Shown: in pieces, positions 14,958 through 27,296 of the stretch | Numbering within the stretch: the first letter of the stretch is position 1 | Layout: every line of letters begins with the position of its first letter | Origin: Tetradesmus obliquus | Taxonomy: Eukaryota > Chlorophyta > Chlorophyceae > Sphaeropleales > Scenedesmaceae | Reading direction: 5' to 3' | NCBI GenBank assembly: GCA_030272155.1 | Contig: CP126191.1 | Span: 7,152,501 to 7,216,500, forward strand | Length of the DNA: 64,000 nucleotides | Program-made: the position numbers and the translations under genes | Notes under the pieces: model-generated | Told to the model about the DNA's origin: nothing | Databases searched by the model: none | Seen by the model: the letters and a program-made list of their open reading frames with translations, nothing else

Positions 14958-17806
14958 AGGGCTGCCAAGAAGCGCTTTGATGATGAGGAGGAGTTCAAAG
15001 TGCGTGCACGCGAGGCAGTCACGCGCCTGCAGGTGAGCGGCAGCGCGGCTGAGGAGTAGGCATGCCTACTTTGCGCAAAGCGTGCAGCTGCCCGCAATGT
15101 GGAGGCAGCTGAGGCAGCAACGCAGTACAAGTTGCACTGCAGCAGCAGCTGCTGCTGCGGCTGGCCCTGTGCACGTGTGCAGCATGGGTGTGGGCGTACC
15201 TGCAGCAGCTGCCTGCAGCAGCTGCAAGCAGCTCGCAGCTGTCACACATTTTGATACCCTGCCTGCAGCAGTTCAGCTGCTGACGCCCCCGCTCACTGAG
15301 GCAGGGCCTGCCTGACCTCTGCACTTCCTTCAAACCCCACCTCACACGCGTCTGCCATGCACCGCCTGCTGCGCCCGCAGTCTGGTGACGAGGAGTGCAT
15401 CGCGGCGTGGCAGCGCATCTGTGACGCCAGCCGCCGCGAGTTCCAGGCCATCTACAGCCGGCTGGGCGTCACGCTGCAGGAGCGCGGCGAGTCCTTCTAC
15501 AACCCCATGCTCAAGGGTGAGGGCGCGGCGGCGGCTGGGGGAGGGGGGCAGCACTTGAGGCACAGCAGCAGCAGCAGCAGCACCTGCAAGACAGGTTGCA
15601 CTGACAGTGTTGTTGCAGCAGCTGACAGCTGGCCGTTGCCGCACCCTGTGTATGCAAGCCTGTCGTGCCTGCACCTGTTTTGCCAGCTCCGCCAACATCG
15701 CCGCAGCAAACTAAGTGCGTCACCATCATTTGCACACGCTGCCGGAGGCTGCGTGCCGTGCATGCATGGCCGTGCAAGCGCTGCCTCCTGACACGGCCCC
15801 TGCCGCTGCTGCTGCCGCTCCTGCTGCTTGCTGCTCCCCGCCAGACGTGGTGGAGGAGCTGCGTGAGAAGGGCGTGGCTGAGGTGTCTGAGGGCGCCACG
15901 TGTGTGTTTGTGGAGGGCTGCGAGGTGCCGCTGATCGTGCAGAAGAGCGACGGCGGCTACGGCTACGCCTCCACGGACATGGCAGCCATCAAGCAGCGCG
16001 TGCAGCAGGAGAAGGCCGACTGGGTCATCTACGTGACAGACATCGGCCAGGCGCCACACTTTGACATGGTGTTTGCCGCAGCACGCAAAGCGGGCTGGCT
16101 GCCAGAGAAGGGCAGCGCGCAGGTGGGTGGTGCAGGGCTGCAGCAGGCGGCTTGCAACGCCAAGCACTAGGTTGCTGGCACAATATGCTGGAGCACATGA
16201 GCCTGGTTGCGCGCCAAAAAATTGCATAATGCCTTGTAACCTAAGCCCAGCGGCTGACAGCAGCAGCAAGTTGTCAATAAGGATGCAAGCAGCGCTAGAT
16301 GGCTGTGTTGCAGCACTATGCGGCTCTGCACTGCAGCCTGACATGTGCTGCAGCTGACTCCCCTCCGGCTGCTGCTCCTGCTGCTGCTGCGCCTGTGCTG
16401 GGCCCCCCACATTCGCCCCGCAGCCGCCGCGCGTGAGCCACGTGGGCTTTGGTCTGGTGCTGGGCGAGGACGGCAAGAAGTTCAAGACGCGCAGCGGCGA
16501 CGTGGTGCGCCTGGTGGAGCTGCTGGACGAGGCCAAGCAGCGCTGCAGGGACAGCGTGGCGGCGCGGCGCGAGGAGGTGAGCAGCAGGGGGCAGCGGGGC
16601 CGGGACGCGGCAGGGGGGGCGCTGCTGGTGCTTGCGTGCAGACATGCAGAAGGGTGAGGGGTTTAACAGCGTGCAGTGGCAATGCATGCATGATGCGCAA
16701 GTGGCAGCTGCACAGTATCAGCACGTCTGGGGTGCCTTGGTACAGCGCAGCTGTGACAGCAATCAAATGGCCTGTGCATTCCCGCGCATCGTACACACAC
16801 GTAGTGTTGCACTTGCTGACACAGCACCCCACCCATCACACCCACTCACCCGCAGTCTGGCGACCCCATCGACGAGGCTGAGCTGGAGGCAGCGGCCTGC
16901 GCCATGGGCTACGGCGCGGTCAAGTACGCGGACCTCAAGAACAGCCGGCTGACCAACTACAAGTTCAGCTTTGACGCCATGCTGGAGCTCAAGGGCAACA
17001 CCGCGGTGTACCTGCTGTACGCGCACGCGCGCATCGCGGGCATCGTGCGCAAGGCGGGCAAGGATGTGGACGCGCTGGTGGCGGGCGGGGAGGCCTTCAA
17101 GCTGGAGCACCCGCGGGAGCGCGAGCTGGCCATGGCCATCGTGCAGGTGGGCGTGTGTGTGTGGTGTGTGATGTGGCGCATTGCGTTGCGGCAGTGGCTG
17201 GGCTAGGGCCAGTGGGTGCAGCGCGTGGTGTGGCGCATTGCGTTGGTGCAGGGGCTGGGGCCAGCGAGTTAGGCCAGTGAGGTGGCATGCTGCATGGCAG
17301 CTGGCGCTTGGGTAGCGGCGCGTCGGTACAGCATGGGCTAACAGGCGCATGCTCATGGGTGTTCTTGGGTGATCTTGCTTGAAGTGGTTTATGGGCACAG
17401 CTGTGGCGTGTGGGTGAGGTGTTGCGTGCAAAAGTGAGGTGGTGCTGCAGCTTCATGACACATTGTGTTGTGCTGTGTACTGCTAATGATCCCTGCTGCG
17501 CTGTTTGCTGTGCCTGCCGTGCGCTGCTTCTGTTTTTGCGCATAACACGACATCTGCCGCTATGTTCCCCTCCCCTTACACACACAGTTCCCTGAGGCGC
17601 TCGAGGACATGCTGGAGGAGCTCACCCCCAACAGGCTGACCGACTACCTGTACACCCTGAGCGAGACGTTCTCCAACTTCTACACTGAGTGCAAGGTGCT
17701 GGGCGGCGAGGCGGAGGACTCCCGGCTCATCCTGGTGGAGGCGACTGCGCGCGTGATGCGCCAGTGCTTCAAGCTGCTGGGCATCACGCCGCTGTACAGG
17801 ATCTGA
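13701..17806 (+). CDS. ArgRS: Arginyl-tRNA synthetase (class I), possibly dual-targeted
   Basis: Charges tRNA-Arg with arginine. Exons are 13701-14491, 14960-15032, 15381-15516, 15845-16122, 16424-16576, 16856-17146 and 17588-17806; all phases agree. From the Met at 13860 the protein is 593 residues, the usual size. From the in-frame Met at 13701 it gains 53 residues rich in Arg, Ser and Ala with few acids ([19 protein letters not shown]), resembling an organelle transit peptide. Motifs: N-terminal additional domain; [19 protein letters not shown] with the HIGH-type [49 protein letters not shown], where KFKTR replaces a canonical KMSKS as in many ArgRS; and an anticodon-binding C-terminus ending [10 protein letters not shown]. 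Intron 1 holds complementary triplet tracts. Very sure of the identity. Confidence 0.95.
14514..14549 (+). repeat. (CAG)12 near the 5' end of ArgRS intron 1
   Basis: Twelve CAG units in sense orientation, starting about 22 nt after the donor at 14492. Confidence 0.93.
14883..14957 (+). repeat. (TGC)25 at the 3' end of ArgRS intron 1
   Basis: Twenty-five TGC (CTG-frame) units ending in the CTGCAG acceptor before the exon at 14960. Among the longest triplet tracts in the window. Confidence 0.95.
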
Positions 17807-19635
17807 GGGGACGGGGGTGCGCTGGGGATCCATTGCTGCAGGAACATTATGTGAACAGCACTGAGGCTGCCCGGAGTCGGGGGCGATCTGCAGCTGCGCA
17901 GCGCCAACAGCGGTCTGCTGCAGGGTTCAGATGGCTGGGCTGAGTTGCAGCAGCAGAGATCAGGCGGTTGGTTTGAGGGCAGGTGTGTGCAGCACTGGTG
18001 CAGAGCTGTGGTGAGAGCTGCGTGTTGCAGGCTGTCTGTGCGATGCGCGCAGATTGATTCAGCGCATTAGGCAGGCTGTTGGTTGCTGTGGGTGTTTAGT
18101 GCATGTGAGCGATGTCGCGCCATGCCATGCAGTGCGGCATACAACTGATTCGTTGCATGCTTGGAGCTCTGCATGGCGCGGCCGGTGCGCATCATACGGG
18201 GATATCATTGTCCTGCCTGGCCGTATGGCCAGAAACCCGCCACGTGCTGTTGTCCTTTTCAAGGCAAGTTGACGGTCCGCAATCGTCATTCCTCAACCTG
18301 CGTTGGACGTGTACGGTTTATTACTAGTTGTTGTTTGGTTGCCGGGTTGGTTGACTCTGTAACCTCACACGCTTTAAGTGCGCGCCAAGTTCACATGCAT
18401 CCAAAGTGCTGGTGCTCCAGCTGGCACAGAACAAGGTCAAGGGTGTAAGCATAAGAATGCAAGGTCCTGTGTTACGGGCCGCCAGCATGCCCAGCAGCAG
18501 CTAGGCAACCGTGGCACCGGGTGCAGTGCATATGCCTCCCTGCTGGGAACGACTGTCCCGTCAAATCGCCGCGCTGCACACCTTTCAAGTTGTAGTATAG
18601 GCGTCAAACGCTCATTGCATGAAACCTTCGGAAGCATGACCTGCTCTTGCTACAGCTCAGAACCCTGCTACAGCTGTTACGCTGTGGCGCCCTGGGTGAG
18701 TGATGGTCGTGAATAACTTACGCACCATTTGCATTCGGCTCATTCACTCGCGTTTGTGTCAGCTCCTGCGATCATCCAAGAGAGGCAGAGGTAGGCAGTG
18801 GGTTGTTCAGCTTCTTGTCGAGCTTGCAGCGCATGCAGAATCTCGAGATCTGAAGTACTTGAGTTCAAACATGATGTGACCTGCATTGCTCACTCGGATC
18901 CAGTTTGTTCACAGCAGAAGCTCGGCATATCTCGGAGACGGGGCATTGGCCGTGCATGCCCTACCTGTTCAATAACTTAATACAGGTTTATTGTCGGATA
19001 TTTCGCCTAAGCGCTGCCATGCACTGACTGTGGCGCAGAGATTTCAACTGAGACACCACCCACAACAACATGGAGCGTTTCAGCCATTAAAATGTGCAAC
19101 AGGACTTCTTCAGACGCTGAGAATAACAGTTCTAAGTGAGTAACAGCTAGCCAAGGGTTATGCTTTCCCATGCATGGCTCCTGCCAGGCATATGTCAGCA
19201 TGCAGATGCCCTGCCATGCACTTGACTGCGCTGTAGATGGCCTGCTTTCCTTGCACATTGGCAAGGCCAGATGTGGTTGTTGCAAATACAGCCAGCGGGG
19301 TTGCACCTAATGCACGTCATGGCTGTGGTTGAGCCATTTCCCCCTTAACCTCGTGCCTTGTGCTGTGCTCATGCTGGAACGCTTGTCTGATGCAGGGTCT
19401 TCCCTCGTGGGCGGCGAATATCCTGCAGCACCAGCGCGGAATCAATGGCCATAGCGCGATTACAAACAAATACGAGACGACGGTTAGCCTGAGTCCCCTT
19501 TCAGCTCAGCAGCTTGACACAAACCACAGCAAAGCACAGTGCAAACAGCACATCCACAACTTGCCCAGCCAACCAGGCCAACAGGCCCACAGCAACACCA
19601 GCTTTTCGCGCCAGCATTGCAGCAGCGCTTGAGCC
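17807..19635. other. Intergenic region between ArgRS and the GTPBP gene
   Basis: About 1.8 kb with no supported gene. TGTAA elements at 18358-18362 and 18444-18448 could polyadenylate the ArgRS transcript. The right-hand 200 bp are probably promoter and 5' UTR of the GTPBP gene. Confidence 0.45.
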
Positions 19636-22600
19636 ATGTCGTCCCGCCCCCACCACCGGGGGCTGCACCACCAGCAGCACCCCAGCGCAGTGGCCAGCGA
19701 CGCCTCAGGCTGGGTGGAGTCCATCGGCGCGCTCAGCGACGAGCACGCAGCAACCTCACTGCTGCTGGGCAGCCCGCCCGCAGCCAACGGCAGCATGCGC
19801 GCAGCTGCCAGCGCAGTAGCTGCGGCAGCAGCAGCAGCTGACAGCCCTGCAGGGGCTGCAGGGGACACAGATGAGGCTGCTGCTGCTGCTGCTGCCAGCC
19901 TGAGCCCTGAGCAGGAGTTTGAGGCGTGCCTGGAGCATGCTGTGACCTGCATGATGGCAGAGGTGGGCCGCAGCCAGCAGACATACGGGGGCAGGCAGCA
20001 CAGCAGGCGCAGCGTGCTGTCGCGCAAGTAGCGCTCGAATGGTAGCCAGGGGAGAGCAGCCGTGCAGCTTCAGCAGCTGACGTACTGCCATGGCCGTGTT
20101 GCCACGTTGCAGTGTGCTTTAAAGTTCATCACTCGCTGGTCTCATGGCGCACCAGGCCTGGCTTTCCAGCACAGCTGGCCTGCGAGCTGACAAGCTGCTG
20201 TGCTGTGCCGTGCTGTGTGTGCTGCTGCTGCCAGGTGGCTGCCGTGGGCGAGGTGATGCTGGAGGTGGGTGCCCCGCAGGGCTGGGGCCCCAGCAGGCTC
20301 GACAGCAGCCAGCTGGGCCACGTGCTGGCGGCGCTGCAGCAGGCGGCAGCCAAGGGCGGCGCGGACGCCACAGTGCTGCGGCAAGGCAGCACGGAGATGG
20401 CGGCAGAGGGTGAGGCGGGGCAGGGGGGAGGCACTGCTGCTGGTGTCTGTTAGCCTGCTGCGCCTTGGGCAGTAGTAGAAGCAATACAAGTGTATGCTTG
20501 TAAGCAGCAGTCCATGCGCGCGTGACTTAGCGTTGTGACATCTGCTCTGCTAGCAGCGCTGCAGGCATGCATGCAATGCTGATGGCAGAGCAGCACACTG
20601 CCGCAGCTGGGCGCCTGCCTGCCTGCCTGCCGGCACACTTGCTGACACGCTGCGCCACCTCGCTGCAGGCGGCGTGGTGTCTGCGTCCACCGCTGACGTG
20701 CTGGTGCGCCGCCGTGCGGGCGAGGGCGTGCCGCCCATGGAGGTGCGCGTGGCCGTGATCGGCAACGTGGACAGCGGCAAGTCCACGCTGGTGGGCGTGC
20801 TCACGCGCAGCATGCTGGACGACGGGCGCGGCCTGGCGCGCGGCAAGGTGAGGCGGGTGGATGCTTGCGCTGCGCTGCGCTGTGGGACAGGGGATGCAGC
20901 AGGCTGCGGCGAGACATAAACAGCAGCAGGGTGTCAGGTGGCGCTTGCCAGCTTCTGCAGCATTGTGTGCAGTTGTGGGCAGTCTGTTGTGCTTCCTAAC
21001 ATCTATCGAGGTTCGCATGCTGCTGCTGCTGCCGTGTGCTGCGGCTCAGGTGTTCAAGCACCACCACGAGGAGTCCACGGGGCGCACCAGCAGCATCGGG
21101 CAGCACAACCTGTGCCTGGACAGCGGCGGCGGCATCCTCAACGACAGCCAGTTCCGCAGCACCAACTGTGGCGACTACGTGAGGCACGCCAGCAAGGTGG
21201 TCACACTGGTGGACCTGGCAGGTGCGGCGCGGCGGCGGCAGGCGATGGCAGCACAGCAAGCGTGTTGAACATGCCCTCGCGTGTGATTGGGCCTGCTGCT
21301 TGTGCATGTGGCGGCCGCAGGCGTTGCTGTCGGTTGGAGCAGCTGTATGACGCTGTTGTGCTGCTCTGCATTCCCGCGTCCCTGCCACCCGCCACCCCAC
21401 TGCAGGGCATGAGAAGTACTTCCGCACCACCGCCTACGGCCTGACCGGCCACATGCCAGACTACGCCTGCCTCATCGTGAGTGCAAGCCAGCGCCTGGCA
21501 GCAGCAGAATGGCCCAGCTGCCCTGCTCAGCGCGCAGTGGCAGCTGCTTGACGGTGCAGTACACTGCAGCACCAAACTGGCTGCCTGCACCGGCTGCCTG
21601 CAGTGCAGCTCTAGTCTGCCATTTGCAGCAGGTGTCGGACTGGCACTTGAAACCCAGCGGGCTGACACTGCCACTGCCACTGCTGCTGCTGCTGGCGCTG
21701 CTGCTGCTGCTGGCAGGTGGGTGCCAACATGGGCGTGGTGGGCATGTGCAAGGAGCACCTGGGGGTGGCGCTGGCGCTCAAGGTGCCGGTGTTCTTCGTG
21801 ATCACCAAGGTGGACATCTGCCCGGAGCACGTGCTCAAGAACACAGTGCAGGTGGGGCCGGGGGGTGCAGGCAGCGGGTGGGGTTGCTGGGGGTGTGCAG
21901 CGGGCATGCAGGTGCAGGTGCATGTAGGGCAGGTGGCAGGTGGGAGTCCTGTGCTGGGTGACTGGCCGCAACTTGGCAACATACATGTATTATGTGCAAG
22001 CTTTTGCAAGCTGTATGCAACGTTGCGCAACAGACCACATTGCACTTGCGCGCATGCCTGCAGCCTACCTGTACCTTCATCAGTTGTTGCCACACTTTGC
22101 CCTGCAACCAGCCGACTGTTGTGTGTTGCATGCGTGCCTGAACCGCAGAGCCTGGCGTCCATCCTGAAGAAGCCGGGCGTGCGCAAGAAGCCGTACCTGG
22201 TGCGGGGCCACGACGAGGTGCTCACAGCAGCACGCAACATCACCAGCGACAGTCTGGCACCCATCTTCCTCACCTCGGCGGTCACAGGTGAGGGCGGGGC
22301 GAGGGAGAGTGGCAGCGGCATGGGCGAAGTGATTTGCTGCAGGCCAGGCTGCCAGCCTGCCAGGAAGGAGTGCGCCCTGTCATGCCTGCTGTGCTTTGGC
22401 CCGTTTGTGGTGCAGGTGTGCATGAGCGGCGCTGACGTGTGTTCTGCTTGCCAGCCGGTGCCGGGTGACCCAGCAGTGTTGCCATGGGCAGCTTACGCTG
22501 CTTGCTTGCCTGGCTGCTGCTGTTGCTGCTGCCTCATGCTTGAACACGCCCCCAGGCAAGGGGCTGGACCTGGTGCGCAGCTTCTACAGCCTGCTGCCGC

Positions 22601-23282
22601 AGCGCCACCGCTGGGTGGAGGCGCAGGCGGGGGCCGCGGAGTTCATCATCGACGAGACCTTCGGCGTGCCCGGGGTGGGCACAGTCGTGGCAGGTGCGGC
22701 GGTCAGGCAGCGTTACAGCACGGCAGGCTGCCCGTATCCTGGCAGCCAGCTGCGAATAGTCGACAGGTGTGTTGTAAGCCTGCAGCAGCAAGCATTGCGC
22801 TGATGGCTAGCTGGACGACTTTGTGGATTGTTGCGGGCCTGGCTGGGTGGCTGCTTAATAGACTGCATGCTGCTGTTTCTTATGTGCTGCTGGGCCTGCT
22901 GCTGCTGCTGCTGCTGCTGCTGCAGGCACTGTGAAGCGAGGTGTGATCACGCCCAACACGCCGCTGCTGCTGGGCCCCGACATTGGTGACGGCTCCTTCA
23001 AGACAGCAGCCATCAAGTCCATCCACTACAAGGTGCGCCAGCAGCCCAGCAGCGCAGCACGCCAGCAGCAGCTGAGCAGGGCTTGCGGAAACAGCACGTG
23101 CCAGCTGGTGGGGCCTTCTTCGTGGTACAGCCTCACACCCAACAAGCTGCGACTCCTATTGCTGCTTAAACGAGCATCTGCCTGCTGCTGTGTCCTGATG
23201 CTGCAGCGACTGCCCGTGGGCCAGGTGGTGGCGGGCCAGACGGCAGCGCTGGCGCTCAAAAAGGTCAAGCGCGCCCAGGTGC

Positions 23283-23316
<34 letters not shown>

Positions 23317-24294
23317 ACATGCCTCGCCCGGCCAACAATTCCGCCTGTTGCACCAGGGCAGCAGCATCCTCAGGTGTAGGGTGCTGACTGTCTTGCTGGC
23401 AGTGACAAACAGCTGTGCGGCACCTGGCATATGTGTGGCCTCCCAGCTGCCTGGCGTTGTCCAATCAGTCTGGGCAGCACCTTACAGCCGCGGCGTCCCC
23501 TGCCATTCATCCAATCCTCATCTGCTGCTGCTGCTGCTGCCACCCCCAGGTGCGCAAGGGCATGGTGCTGGTCGACGAGCGGCTGGCCCCCGTAGCTTCA
23601 TGGGAGTTTGACGCCGACATTGCCATCCTCACGCACTCCACCACCATCCAGCCGCGCTACCAGGCCGTCATCCACTGCGAGATCATCCGCCAGGCGGCGC
23701 GCGTGGTGGCCATGGACACGGAGCGCCTGCGCAGCGGGGACAGGTGCGCGGGACACCACGGCTGTTGATGAGGCGGTGGGAGCAGGGGTCGGGACACAGC
23801 ATGTGGGTACTTGGTCAATGGGCAGCGTGGGTGATGCGGTGTTATGGGTGACCGCTCGTTGCGTGAACACGTGGGATGTGAGTAAGCACAGGTGGACGAA
23901 ACTGCAGGCATGGTGCAGGAACTTGAGTGTTGCTGCTGCTGCTGCTGTCGCAGGGCGTGTGTGCGCTTCAGGTTCCTGCAGCGCCCCGAGTACATCACGC
24001 CAGGCACGCGCTTCGTGTTCAGGGAGGGACGCACCAAGGTGGGGCGCGGCCATACATGCTGCAGCAGATGCTGCTGCTTGGCGATGACTGCGTGCAGTTG
24101 TTTTAAATGCACACTGCCACTTGCAGGGCTTCACAGTCGTGTCCCCTTGCGCACACTGCAGATTGCATCCGCCTTGAAAAGCGTTGCTGTTGGTTGCTTG
24201 CAACTGAAGAGCAGCAGCTCAACCTGGCGGTGTGGCAATCAGGCGGCGAACGAAGTTCGGCAGTGTGCTGTGCTGGCTGGCTGTGCTCACAGCG

Positions 24295-24366
<72 letters not shown>

Positions 24367-24524
24367 AGGGCATCGGCGTGGTGGTGGCCAGTGAGAAGCC
24401 GACCACCAGCAGCAGCGCCACACCCAACGGCAGCCTGGCAGCTGCAGCCGCCGGGTCGTGCAGCGCTGCGGCCGCGACTGCGCACGTGGAGCCACTGCGC
24501 AAGGATCAGCCGGCAGGCAGGTGA
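19636..24524 (+). CDS. GTPBP1/GTPBP2-like translational GTPase
   Basis: EF1A-related GTPase of the GTPBP1/2 family; animal members act in mRNA surveillance and rescue of stalled ribosomes. Thirteen exons: 19636-19962, 20235-20409, 20669-20847, 21050-21221, 21406-21476, 21717-21851, 22149-22287, 22556-22693, 22926-23032, 23207-23278, 23550-23743, 23954-24038 and 24369-24524; 649 residues, phases consistent. The N-terminus is Ala/Ser-rich. G1 is GNVDSGKST. The GTPBP-specific [16 protein letters not shown] region follows, then G3 ([14 protein letters not shown]), G4 (FVITKVDIC) and G5-like TSAVTGKGLD. Next come beta-barrel domains 2 and 3 ([54 protein letters not shown]). The C-terminus is a low-complexity Ala/Ser tail. 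The last intron ends in a (TGC)24 tract. The Met at 19636 is the first in the only open frame. GTPBP1 versus GTPBP2 cannot be separated by eye. Confidence 0.93.
22897..22923 (+). repeat. (CTG)9 at a GTPBP intron 3' end
   Basis: Nine CTG units leading directly into CTGCAG, the acceptor of the exon at 22926. Confidence 0.9.
24296..24367 (+). repeat. (TGC)24 at the last GTPBP intron 3' end
   Basis: Twenty-four TGC units ending in the CTGCAG acceptor of the last exon (24369). Confidence 0.95.
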
Positions 24525-25992
24525 CGGCAGCAGCAGCAGCAGTCGCCTGGCGGTGGCAGCTGTCACTAAGTTGAAGGCGGTGGTGTCACTGGCGGCGCTG
24601 TGCTGAGCGAGGGCTGTTGCCCTGCCAGGCCACCATGGCCAGTGTGTGGTCAAGGCGACCCGCTGCTGGTGGCTCAGAGTCTGGAGTGGCTGCTTTGTTC
24701 TGTGGCCTCCTGGGCAGTCCTTGGGCGGAATGCTAGGTTGAGAAGTCATTGAACTGCTGTGTTGCCCTGTGCACGATTGTGGTGATACAAGACTCTCGTG
24801 GTGTACACCACATGTGGCTCGGCACCATCGTGTAACTTACTGCTCCAGCTGGTACTTGTTGCAGCAAGTCTGTACGCAGCGATTGCATTACAACGAACCC
24901 TGGTGAAGGCAGCTTGAAAAAACCAATTGGTGTCTGTAGCTGAGGCAAGATAGTGAAAGTTCATGAATACATGCAGTTGCACATCATCATCATGTTACCA
25001 TTTAAGCCATAGCAACGTCGCCATCGGCCCCGCGCCCCACAGGAGCGGCTGAATGAACAGGCGAAGGGGGAAGGGGAGGGAGCACTATGCAGTTGCACAT
25101 GTGGTGGTGGACATGCTATAACCAGCACAGCTCAGTCGCCAACCTAAGCTGGCAGCACAGGCTGCGGCCGGGCCAAGAACACATGTCAGCAACTCCGATG
25201 GCAGGCCAGCCACTCACGATTTGAGTGTTACACAACAACACGACTCGGTCTGTTCTAAGCAACAATGGCTGAGAGAGTGAAGAACCGCGGGTGTGGCTCG
25301 ACCAGAGACTGCTACGCGCTTGCTGCAGCAGGCATCAAGCAAGCAAATCATGACTGTCATGTGCCCCTGCTAACGCCGCCGCCACCCAGGCTCAAGCATG
25401 TCGACGCACCGCAGGACTCCCACCGTACCCTCAACAATACTCTAGCCCAATTGCAGCATTTGCCACGTGGCAACACGAAAGAAAGCAGCCTGCAGACTGC
25501 CCACAATGCAGCAGTACTGACGAGGCAGGCACCAGCACCCCTGAAGCTTGTGCATTAATAATGTAAGGTCGTACGCAGCAACCAGAACGGCTGTATCACA
25601 TGATTTCATGCGTAGAAGTAGCTTATAGTCAAAAGTGACATAGGTGTCATTGGATGACAAGTAGCCAGAAGAGCCAACTCATCTGTAAATGATCAGTACT
25701 GCACACCCTCAGAGCGGTGCAACCACAGTGAACTGCAATAGGTTCAAATGGCTGAGCCAAGCAGCGCAACTGCCATGATGCTCCTTACGCAGGCCTGCTG
25801 CCTGACTGTCATCCTGCCGGGGTCATGTTCAGCGCTTAGCAGGTGCACTGCCGTGCCGCCACCTGCTGTATAGCACCAGCTGTCTGCACCTCGCTGCTCC
25901 ACTGCGGCACGCCAGGCCAGCCGCCGCACGCCTCTCATCATCGTCAGAACAAGCACAGCACCAATCAAGCGACAGCAAGCACGCCAGCTGCC
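24525..25992. other. Intergenic region between convergent GTPBP and NO66 genes
   Basis: About 1.5 kb of 3' flanking DNA with no supported gene. A TGTAA at 24831-24835 is a good poly(A) signal candidate for the GTPBP transcript. A GTTCAAAT near 25741 resembles a tRNA T-loop, but no acceptor stem surrounds it. Confidence 0.5.
24831..24835 (+). terminator. Probable TGTAA poly(A) signal of the GTPBP gene
   Basis: TGTAA 307 nt after the stop codon, a typical distance for chlorophyte 3' UTRs. Confidence 0.45.
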
Positions 25993-27236
25993 TCAAGCCT
26001 TGGCTTTCTTGCTGGGCCTGGCCTTGCCAGTGCTGGTTGCTGTCTCCTCGCCAGCAGCAGCGCCAGCATCTGCCGGCCGCTTGCTCTTCTTGTCGCCGTG
26101 CTGCTTCTGCTTGCTGCTAGCGTTCTCGTGCTTCTCCTTCTGCTGCTGCCGCTGCGCTGCTGATGGCACAGTTGCTGCCAGGCCCTCCGCCCACAGCGCA
26201 AAGGCCAGCTGCATCTTGCTGGACTCAGCCGGCAGTGGCAGGTCCCTCACAGCAATAGCCTGCAGCAGGGCAGCAACAATGTCCCAGCCAAAACTTGAAC
26301 AGCGCTCATGGAAGTACTGCCTCAGACAGCATCTGATTGATGCAATGTGGGTAATGATGGAAGCAGACGACTGGGCAGGGAGTCTGCAACCGCAAGGCCC
26401 TCCCTACTGCACAACCGCCTCGTCCATCGCAGAACAGTCAGCAGCCATCATCAACCAGCATGGCATGGCTGCTGCTCTGCTGCAGCGCTGCGCTTCTGAG
26501 GTGCCCTGCCCTGTTAATCAGCTCACCTGCTCGGGGCCCTCTGCTGCCATGAAGGCCACCACTGCCTTGACCACGCCCGGGGCCAGCACCAGCCCAGGCA
26601 GCGCAGCCACGGGGTTGGCATCGCCATCTGCACCGGAGCTGAGGCTGTGCTCCTGCACGCCATGCTGCTGGCCGCACACGTCATCGCCACAGCAGTGATG
26701 CTCACCCTCGTTATGGTGGTGGTGATGGTGCTGCTCGTGCGCTTCGCCGCCGTGCTGCTGCTGCTGCTGCTGCTGCTTCTTTTTCTTGCCAGCTGCTGCC
26801 TGGTCCTGCAGGGGCACAGCAGCAGCGACAGCAGCGGCAGACACAGGGCTTACAGGCTTACGTGTCGTCCTGCGGAATGCAGGCTGCAGCAGACAAACTT
26901 CCACCCACACATAGTGAGTCACGGCATCATGTGCTTCAAGATGTTGCCTAGTAAGCCAGATCCTAGCGCTGAGCAGCCACACAGAGTGCTGGGGGCGTGC
27001 TTTGCGGGCGTGCTCACCTCTGCCTCCCCCTTCTCCTCGCCCTCCCCACTGCCTGCAGCTGCCTCATCATCGTCATCACTGCCGCCCTCGTCACTGCCCC
27101 CTGCCGGACCCTCTTCCTCCTCCTCGCTGCTGCTGCCCTCCTCGCTGCTCTCGTCATCGGGCGCGCTGATCATGTGCTCCTCCCTGCTGTTGGCCAGGCA
27201 GCTCACCATTTTCACGCTGCCCTCCTCAAGGCCTGG

Positions 27237-27296
<60 letters not shown>

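Noticed and set aside
25738-25760. GGTTCAAAT sequence resembling a tRNA T-loop
   Set aside because: No acceptor, D or anticodon stems could be built around it. Similar GTTCAAA strings elsewhere (43886, 45510) also fail.
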